Below are positions 58,069 through 64,000 of a stretch of 64,000 bases of DNA, in pieces (position 1 is the stretch's first letter; every line of letters begins with the position of its first letter). The DNA comes from QYQD01 sp040754095 (GTDB taxonomy: Bacteria > Desulfobacterota > QYQD01), in the NCBI GenBank assembly GCA_040754095.1, contig JBFMFO010000004.1, positions 1 to 64,000 of the forward strand, given 5' to 3'. Position numbers and translations under genes: made by a program. Below the pieces are notes generated by a model. The model saw only the letters and a list, made by a program, of their open reading frames with translations, was not told the origin of the DNA and did no database searches.

Positions 58069-60720
58069 ATGGCTATTGCAGACCCCAAAATACCGCCGCT
58101 TACCCGAAAGATAACGGTTGTTTTTACGGATATAGTCGCCTCCAGCCTCTTTTTCAAGACATACGGTAACCTAGCCGGACGCCGGATGCTCGAAGAGCAT
58201 AATAAGATGCTCATCCCAATCATTAAGGAACACAGCGGTCTTGTAGTCAAGACGGTCGGCGACTCTATCATGGCCTACTTTTTAAATCCCGCTGAGGCCA
58301 TAAAATCAGCGGTAAAGATGCAGAAGAGACTGACTCAATTTAACTTAAACCAACCGCCAGATCACGAAATCCGTATCCGGATAGCTGTCCATTACGGTGA
58401 CGGCCTTATCGAAAAGGAGGATATTTTTGGGGATGTAGTCAATGTCGCCGCCAAAATATTACCTCTGGCGGAATCAGATACTATCTACGTGACTGAGGAG
58501 GTAAGATTAATTATTGGCAACGGGCTGCCGCTTCATTATGAAGAGGTGTCTCCGGGTGACGACTCCGATTTGCCGGGCCAGAGGGTCTATCGGGTATTAT
58601 GGGAAGACGATTTGGATCTATTGCCCGTAACCAACATTATCATTCTGGTCAATCCGGTCCCATTTCTTGGTGAGAAGGCTTTCGGCAAAAAGTGGCCGTT
58701 TTTTCTCCAGGCTGTATATAGCTACCTGAATGAAGGGGCCACTGAAACCAGGGTCCTGGAAAATAAGATGATCTTTTCTTGCTATGACAATCTGCCCGAG
58801 ACTTTATCGCGCCTTCTTGATCTGTTGGTTGCCCTACGGGGCAAATATTTGATGGAAACACCCCTGGAGAGCCTCCCCCTTCAGATTATTCTGCATAAAG
58901 ATACAACGAACTGTAATGATGACTCCTTTGTCGGAGCGTTGTCCATAGGATGGGAAAACTTAAAACCGGATGTTGTTTACCTGACAAAGCCGGCCTATGA
59001 TTCCTGGCTGGAAAACAGGCCGGGAGACTGCGATTTTAAGCTGGTTCCGCACGGCAAGGACATTTACCGTGTGGAGACAGACGTTGCAGGCCTTATAGAA
59101 GATAGAGTACTTTTTCCACATCGTGAGATCATGGCCCTGGGCAATAGAAGGGAGTGTTTTTACTGTGGCTCGCGTCGCCACCACTTAAACGCCTGCCCCT
59201 CAAAAAATCTACAACTTCCAGCCAGGGCCCTCACGCAAATAGGCCACTTATCCCTTGATAGAGTGAGCCGGTGTTTTTCCCGGGCATTCAATAACCCGGA
59301 ACAATACAACGAAGGCCTGGCTAACCTTAAAGAGAGTGACCTGCAGTTTATTTCCGAACAGAATGAGGCGCAGGTAGCTTATCATGCCTTTTTTGATCTT
59401 ATGGAGATCTATCAACTGAGATTTGTACGGCGGGTCTGGCGTGCAGAGGTCACCGGCTGGAACAGGTTTCTGGGCGCCGAGAGCGGGCAGAAAGAAGAAG
59501 GCGGGACGTTGTGGCTGGCCATGGATTGCCTCCGCGTAGGCCAACTGGAAAAAACTGAGTATTTTTTAAAAGCAAGTGAGGATAAAAGCGGCAGAGACTA
59601 CAGACTTTACATGCTCAAGGGATTTCTCCATCTGGAAAAGGAAAACCATTATGAGGCCCTCTACCAATTTGAAAGGGCGCGGGAACTTTCAAATAATCCC
59701 TTACAACGCATTTATACACTTTTTTTGGTTGCCCGTATCCATGAGATACTTGAAGATTATGGCAAGGCAGAGGAGATGATAAACAGTATTATATTTCTTG
59801 AACCCCAGTGCATAGAGGCCCATTATCGCAAGGTGGCGCTGCTCACTAAGATGGGCCTTTACGACTCGGCCATGAGCAGGCTAAAAAACATCATATTGCA
59901 ACAAAAAGACTTTTTCCTGTCCGCCCTCATTGACCCTCAATTGCTTTCGATGCAGAGAATCCTGGAGCCGCTCCTGGCCGGGATGCTCGAAGAGTCCCGA
60001 CTCAGTGCCGCCGAGGCCGTTCAGCAGGCCGAGACCGCGATTAATGTCCTTGATGACTGGCTGGAAAAAGAAGAAGAGGCCTACAAGGAAAACAGGGCGC
60101 TGGCAGATAAGATGAGACAATTCATGGCACAAGACAGCTATTTGGGCTATACAGAGGCTGAAGATATCGCCCGTACGCTTGCCAGCCGTTGTCGTCAGGT
60201 TCTTATCAATATGAGGGCAGGCCTTCACAAGATAATCTTATTATATGGTCATCAGATAAAAGGATATGAACTCTACTGGAAGGCATACCCGCTTAAGGGG
60301 CTTTTCAAAGGCGTAGAGCCCCGGTTGCAGCAAATCCGGGAGAAGTTAAATTATGCGGAGGCACTGGCCAGAAGAGATGAAGCCGGTCTGTTTAAGCGGG
60401 CCCGAACCCTTGTGGATGAGATGACATCGGAACTAAAGGAAATGCTTTCTATTGTGCATAAAATGGAACTAATGGAGAATCTTTTCCGGAACCTGCGGCA
60501 ATTCGGAAAACGAGTATTGATATTAGAAGCCGTAGTGCTCATCCTGGGGATAGCCGTGTACCCCGTTATTCTTTTTTATGTAAACCGTCTCTATCCGGTA
60601 TTTGAATGGAATACCTTCAATGACCTCTGGCAGCATCAAAAAGGTGTTCTGTTCATAGGCGGCATAGCCGGATTTCTCACGGCAGTGGCGCTGACCTTTA
60701 AAGACATCTGGCGAGACTGA
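58069..60720 (+). CDS. class III nucleotide cyclase with zinc knuckle, TPR and membrane tail
   Basis: This 883-residue protein starts with a guanylate/adenylate cyclase catalytic domain: KITVVFTDIVASSLFF with the first metal Asp, VVKTVGDSIMAYF with the second metal Asp, and IFGDVVNVAAKIL. A Cys/His motif, CFYCGSRRHHLNAC, at residues 363-376 matches the CX2CX4HX4C zinc knuckle, an unusual module for a bacterial cyclase. TPR-like repeats follow (LYMLKGFLHLEKENHYEALY), then a long helical region and two C-terminal membrane helices (ILEAVVLILGIAVYPVILFY and GVLFIGGIAGFLTAVALTF). It likely makes cAMP or cGMP at the membrane in response to an unknown partner. It starts with ATG 58069. Confidence 0.88.
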   Translation: MAIADPKIPPLTRKITVVFTDIVASSLFFKTYGNLAGRRMLEEHNKMLIPIIKEHSGLVVKTVGDSIMAYFLNPAEAIKSAVKMQKRLTQFNLNQPPDHEIRIRIAVHYGDGLIEKEDIFGDVVNVAAKILPLAESDTIYVTEEVRLIIGNGLPLHYEEVSPGDDSDLPGQRVYRVLWEDDLDLLPVTNIIILVNPVPFLGEKAFGKKWPFFLQAVYSYLNEGATETRVLENKMIFSCYDNLPETLSRLLDLLVALRGKYLMETPLESLPLQIILHKDTTNCNDDSFVGALSIGWENLKPDVVYLTKPAYDSWLENRPGDCDFKLVPHGKDIYRVETDVAGLIEDRVLFPHREIMALGNRRECFYCGSRRHHLNACPSKNLQLPARALTQIGHLSLDRVSRCFSRAFNNPEQYNEGLANLKESDLQFISEQNEAQVAYHAFFDLMEIYQLRFVRRVWRAEVTGWNRFLGAESGQKEEGGTLWLAMDCLRVGQLEKTEYFLKASEDKSGRDYRLYMLKGFLHLEKENHYEALYQFERARELSNNPLQRIYTLFLVARIHEILEDYGKAEEMINSIIFLEPQCIEAHYRKVALLTKMGLYDSAMSRLKNIILQQKDFFLSALIDPQLLSMQRILEPLLAGMLEESRLSAAEAVQQAETAINVLDDWLEKEEEAYKENRALADKMRQFMAQDSYLGYTEAEDIARTLASRCRQVLINMRAGLHKIILLYGHQIKGYELYWKAYPLKGLFKGVEPRLQQIREKLNYAEALARRDEAGLFKRARTLVDEMTSELKEMLSIVHKMELMENLFRNLRQFGKRVLILEAVVLILGIAVYPVILFYVNRLYPVFEWNTFNDLWQHQKGVLFIGGIAGFLTAVALTFKDIWRD

Positions 60721-60762
60721 TGTAAAGTTGACAGAACACCGCTTTTTGTTTAATTTCCTCCC

Positions 60763-62643
60763 ATGTCAACTATGTATCCAAGGGTTTATGATGTCATCGT
60801 CGTCGGCGCCGGACACGCCGGCTGCGAGGCGGCCCTGGCCGCGGCCCGCTTAGGGCATCCCACCCTGCTCATTACTATAAATATCGATACGATTGGGGCC
60901 ATGTCCTGCAATCCGGCTATCGGCGGCCTGGCCAAGGGCCACCTGGTTAAGGAAATTGACGCCCTGGGCGGGGAGATGGCCATAAATACCGATGAGACCG
61001 CCATCCAGTTCCGGCGTCTGAATACCAAGAAAGGCCCGGCCGTCTGGTCCTCACGGGCCCAGGTGGACCGGCTCCTTTACCGGCTGCGCATGAAATCTGT
61101 CCTGGAAAATCAGGTCAACCTGGACATTAAGCAGGCCATGGCCGATAGCCTCATGGTAGAGGACGGTGCAGTCAGGGGGCTTGAGACCTCTGTGGGCGAA
61201 AAGATCAGGGGGAAGACGGTTATCCTGACTACGGGTACCTTTTTGAACGGCCTCATTCATATCGGCCTCAAACAGTTTGCGGCCGGGCGGATGGGCGATC
61301 CTCCCTCCCAGAGGCTTTCCCGGTGTCTTAAAGACCTGGGGTTTACTATCGGCAGGTTGAAGACCGGCACCACCCCGCGTCTGGACGGAAGAACCATCGA
61401 TTTCGACAAGCTGGAAGCCCAGCATGGAGACGACCCGCCGCATCTCTTTTCTTTTCGAAGCAAGAGGGCCATACAGAAACAGGCGCCATGCTATATAACC
61501 TATACCAATGAGCGCACCCATGAGGTTATCCGGCAGGGACTGGACCGTTCCCCCCTCTTTACCGGCATTATAGAAGGGGTGGGCGCGCGCTATTGTCCGT
61601 CTATCGAGGATAAGGTGGTGCGTTTTTCGGATAAGGAGCGCCATCAGATATTTCTTGAACCTGAGGGACTTGATACTACAGAGATTTACCCGAACGGCAC
61701 CGCCACCAGTCTGCCGGTGGATATACAACTGGCCATGCTCCGGACTATCCCGGGACTGGAGAAGGTGGAGGTTATACGGCCCGGCTATGCCATAGAGTAT
61801 GACTACGTTGATCCTCAACAGCTGAAGCCGTCCCTGGAAACCAAGCCGGTACAAGGCCTGTTCCATGCCGGCCAGATAAACGGGACCAGCGGTTATGAAG
61901 AGGCGGCCGCTCAGGGCCTGATGGCGGGCATAAATGCGGTTTGTTATGTAGAAGGCAAGGATCCGGTTATCCTGGATCGTTCGCAGGCCTATATCGGCGT
62001 TCTTATCGATGACCTGGTTACCAAAGGCACCAATGAGCCTTACCGCATGTTCACCTCCCGGGCCGAATATCGTCTCCTCTTGCGTGAAGACAACGCCGAT
62101 CTACGGCTTGCGGAGCTTGGCCGTGCGGTCGGCCTGGTTACAGACGATGCCTATGCCGTCTGCCAGGCAAAAAAGAAGAATATAGAAGAGGCATTAGCCG
62201 GATTACACGGGATCAAACTCCCGCCTAATACCGCCAACAACGATTGGCTGAAGAGCCGTAACAGCGCCCCACTTAAAAATATCACTTCGCTGGCCGATCT
62301 TCTGCGTCGTCCCGAGTTGTCCCTGAAGGATATTGTTCCATTGTATCCTGTTTTAGCCGATCTGCCGCCTCAAGTGGCCGGCGAGCTGGAGATCACGATT
62401 AAGTACGAAGGTTATGTGCGGAGACAGGCTGAGCAGGTGGAGCGTTTCAAAAAGCTGGAAGGTTGTCTGGTCCCGGAAGATATAGATTTCAGGACTCTTC
62501 CGGGTATATCGCGGGAGGTGCAGGAGAAGCTGGATCGTATCCGCCCCCGCTCTCTTGGGCAGGCCGCACGCATTTCAGGGATCACGCCGGCGGCCGTTTC
62601 TATCCTTCACATTCATCTTAAAAAGAGAGGTTATGCGCTATGA
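60763..62643 (+). CDS. mnmG: tRNA uridine-5-carboxymethylaminomethyl modification enzyme MnmG
   Basis: This 626-residue FAD protein (GidA) acts with MnmE to modify the wobble uridine of tRNAs. It shows VIVVGAGHAGCEAALAAARL, AMSCNPAIGGLAKGHLVKEI, TGTFLNGLIHIGLKQF with the catalytic area, HAGQINGTSGYEEAAAQGLM and FTSRAEYRLLLREDNADLRL. Its stop overlaps nadE (ATGA), so the two are coupled. Confidence 0.97.
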   Translation: MSTMYPRVYDVIVVGAGHAGCEAALAAARLGHPTLLITINIDTIGAMSCNPAIGGLAKGHLVKEIDALGGEMAINTDETAIQFRRLNTKKGPAVWSSRAQVDRLLYRLRMKSVLENQVNLDIKQAMADSLMVEDGAVRGLETSVGEKIRGKTVILTTGTFLNGLIHIGLKQFAAGRMGDPPSQRLSRCLKDLGFTIGRLKTGTTPRLDGRTIDFDKLEAQHGDDPPHLFSFRSKRAIQKQAPCYITYTNERTHEVIRQGLDRSPLFTGIIEGVGARYCPSIEDKVVRFSDKERHQIFLEPEGLDTTEIYPNGTATSLPVDIQLAMLRTIPGLEKVEVIRPGYAIEYDYVDPQQLKPSLETKPVQGLFHAGQINGTSGYEEAAAQGLMAGINAVCYVEGKDPVILDRSQAYIGVLIDDLVTKGTNEPYRMFTSRAEYRLLLREDNADLRLAELGRAVGLVTDDAYAVCQAKKKNIEEALAGLHGIKLPPNTANNDWLKSRNSAPLKNITSLADLLRRPELSLKDIVPLYPVLADLPPQVAGELEITIKYEGYVRRQAEQVERFKKLEGCLVPEDIDFRTLPGISREVQEKLDRIRPRSLGQAARISGITPAAVSILHIHLKKRGYAL

Positions 62644-63374
62644 GTCAGAATCAGGCCCCGGCCGTTTTTAACTGGATAAGGGAGCAAGTCGGAAGGTCAG
62701 GGGCAAGGGGCACTGTTTTTGGATTGAGCGGCGGGGTTGACTCGGCGGTCGTGGCCGCCCTCTGCAAGGAGGCGACGGGTAAGGATGCCCTCGGCCTCAT
62801 TATGCCCTGCCACAGTCTGGATGAGGACATCGCCCATGCCCGGCTGGTGGCAGACGCTTTTCAGATTAAAACGCTGACGATTGATCTCAGCCCCGTTTTT
62901 GATAGCCTTAAGGCCATATTGCCTGAAGGGACTCAACTGGCTTACGCCAATCTTAAACCACGCCTGCGCATGATGACGCTTTATTATTTTGCCAACCTTA
63001 ATCATTATCTGGTGGTCGGCACCGGCAATAAGAGCGAGATCAGCGTCGGGTACTTTACGAAGTACGGTGACGGCGGGGTAGATATATTACCCCTGGGGGA
63101 TTTTTTGAAACGTGAAGTAAGGGAGCTGGCCCGCAGTCTGAAGGTGCCCCAAGTTATTATCGACAAGCCGCCCTCAGCCGGACTCTGGGCCGGACAGACA
63201 GATGAGTCGGAGATGGGCGTGACCTATGAGGAGATCGATAATTATCTGAAAGGACTTGATGAGAAAACCACATCTGACCTTACGTTGCAGGTGAAAAACA
63301 AAATTAACACCATGATGACGGCCTCGGAGCACAAGCGCGCGCCTATCCCGATTTATTATCGGAAAAAGGCTTAG
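62640..63374 (+). CDS. nadE: ammonia-dependent NAD+ synthetase
   Basis: This 244-residue N-type ATP pyrophosphatase amidates deamido-NAD. It shows GTVFGLSGGVDSAVVAALCK (PP loop SGGVDS), VVGTGNKSEISVGYFTKYGD, and KPPSAGLWAGQTDESEMGVT. It lacks the N-terminal glutaminase domain, so it uses free ammonia. It is translationally coupled to mnmG. Confidence 0.95.
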   Translation: MSQNQAPAVFNWIREQVGRSGARGTVFGLSGGVDSAVVAALCKEATGKDALGLIMPCHSLDEDIAHARLVADAFQIKTLTIDLSPVFDSLKAILPEGTQLAYANLKPRLRMMTLYYFANLNHYLVVGTGNKSEISVGYFTKYGDGGVDILPLGDFLKREVRELARSLKVPQVIIDKPPSAGLWAGQTDESEMGVTYEEIDNYLKGLDEKTTSDLTLQVKNKINTMMTASEHKRAPIPIYYRKKA

Positions 63375-63375
63375 A

Positions 63376-63533
63376 TACTGTTCATCCGGAAACTCAAGAT
63401 TTCCGGATGGAGCAGTCAGCTTTCAGCTATCAGCATTCAGCTTAATGTATGGGTTGTTCTAGTTCTTGCTGACAGCTAATCGCTGATCGCTGAAAGCGTG
63501 AAGTCGGAAACGATAGTTTCCAGATGAACACTA
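63376..63533. repeat. MITE-like inverted-repeat element after nadE
   Basis: Outer arms CTGTTCATCCGGAAAC and GTTTCCAGATGAAC pair with mismatches, as do the inner TCAGCTTTCAGCTATCAGC and GCTAATCGCTGATCGCTGA stretches. It is about 150 bp and may terminate both convergent genes. Confidence 0.55.
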
Positions 63534-63773
63534 GATGCATCTTCTCTTGGCATCGTCCGTATCCAGCCGCATCCATCGCCCGTTTTTTTGGAACCACCAT
63601 GCCTGTCCGTCAAATTTGGCGGCCAGGGTACCGTGATATCGCATCATCTTTTTGACTTGAGCCGAAGAGTAAACCTTATAGTAATATCCCTGTGATTCGC
63701 CATCTGTGTATGATAGGGTAGCCCCTACAGAGAATAGGGCCAGTAATATAACGAAAAGGTAACTTTTACGCAT
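63531..63773 (-). CDS. small secreted hypothetical protein
   Basis: This 80-residue protein starts MRKSYLFVILLALFSVGATL, an N-terminal signal peptide, then SYTDGESQGYYYKVYSSAQV and an aromatic, basic C-terminus (FDGQAWWFQKNGRWMRLDTD). No family is recognised. It is convergent with nadE across the repeat at 63376-63533. The 227 bases from 63774 to the window end show no gene. Confidence 0.6.
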   Translation of the reverse strand: MRKSYLFVILLALFSVGATLSYTDGESQGYYYKVYSSAQVKKMMRYHGTLAAKFDGQAWWFQKNGRWMRLDTDDAKRRCI

Positions 63774-64000
63774 AATCCTTACTTCCTTATCAGATAGATG
63801 ACTGTAGTGAACGCAAGTTCAATGCCAGATAATCAGCCCTAATTAATAACTAATGTAAATACAATATGTTATCATATATAATTGGTGATCGATATTACGC
63901 CCTAAGAAACATTTTTCCCTTAATAAGGGTACTTTTTTTCTATTTTTGTGGAATTATTTTTCTCTTTGACAAGATACTGTGCCCTTCTTTTTCAAAAAGG

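Noticed and set aside
1..64000. CRISPR arrays, rRNA and tRNA genes
   Set aside because: No regularly spaced repeats and no cloverleaf or rRNA-like sequence was seen in the gaps inspected by eye.

Overview
The window reads as chromosome of a strictly respiratory sulfate-reducing bacterium, most likely a Desulfobacterota (deltaproteobacterial) lineage. The evidence is the complete dissimilatory sulfate-reduction set sat, aprBA and qmoABC, multihaem c-type cytochromes, an mDAP-type division and cell-wall (dcw) cluster with PASTA-tailed FtsI, and a probable selenocysteine-containing metallophosphatase. Taxonomy is inferred from gene content only.

Layout. (1) 1-5.3 kb is an integron-type cassette array, all on the + strand. 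An aminotransferase, two HicAB pairs, a RelBE-like pair, a MazEF-like pair and one unknown gene are separated by at least four attC-like folded sites. One of these sites is split at its core by a group II intron that has lost its reverse transcriptase. One HicA is frameshifted and the RelE has an in-frame stop. (2) 5.3-9.7 kb holds molybdenum-cofactor genes: two moeA paralogues, one fused to a periplasmic-binding-protein-like domain and one carrying an in-frame palindromic repeat, followed by a divergent fdhD. (3) 9.7-21.3 kb is sulfate respiration: sat, a kinase-like protein, a universal stress protein and a Cys-cluster protein, then aprBA and qmoABC. sat and aprBA have near-identical promoter architecture and a shared upstream motif, and sat, aprA and qmoC are followed by strong terminators. 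(4) 21.5-22.5 kb is a lone HigBA pair with a decayed attC at its end. (5) 23.5-39.7 kb is the dcw cluster mraZ-rsmH-ftsL-ftsI-murE-murF-mraY-murD-murG-murC-murB-ftsQ-ftsA-ftsZ. ftsW is missing from its usual place, and FtsI has lost all three transpeptidase motifs.

(6) 39.9-46.1 kb starts with a B12-type radical SAM gene followed by a modular island. The last ~130 bp of that gene recur three times, and each copy precedes a TA or defence module: MazEF-like, HigBA, and a PARIS-like ATPase plus TOPRIM pair. Two of the modules end in an identical 155-bp multi-hairpin repeat, and a REP-type transposase remnant lies between modules. (7) 46.4-57.7 kb holds truA, a cytochrome remnant, the selenoprotein, a 1268-residue membrane/spermidine-synthase/TPR fusion, two multihaem cytochromes, a DUF4124 protein and a sensor kinase. 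(8) 58-64 kb holds a nucleotide cyclase with an unexpected zinc knuckle, mnmG, nadE and a small secreted protein.

The strongest items for follow-up are the selenoprotein with a bacterial SECIS, the FtsI/FtsW loss in the dcw cluster, the three-module island built on repeated gene ends, and the intron-split attC in the TA cassette array. All calls come from reading the sequence; no search or folding program was run.
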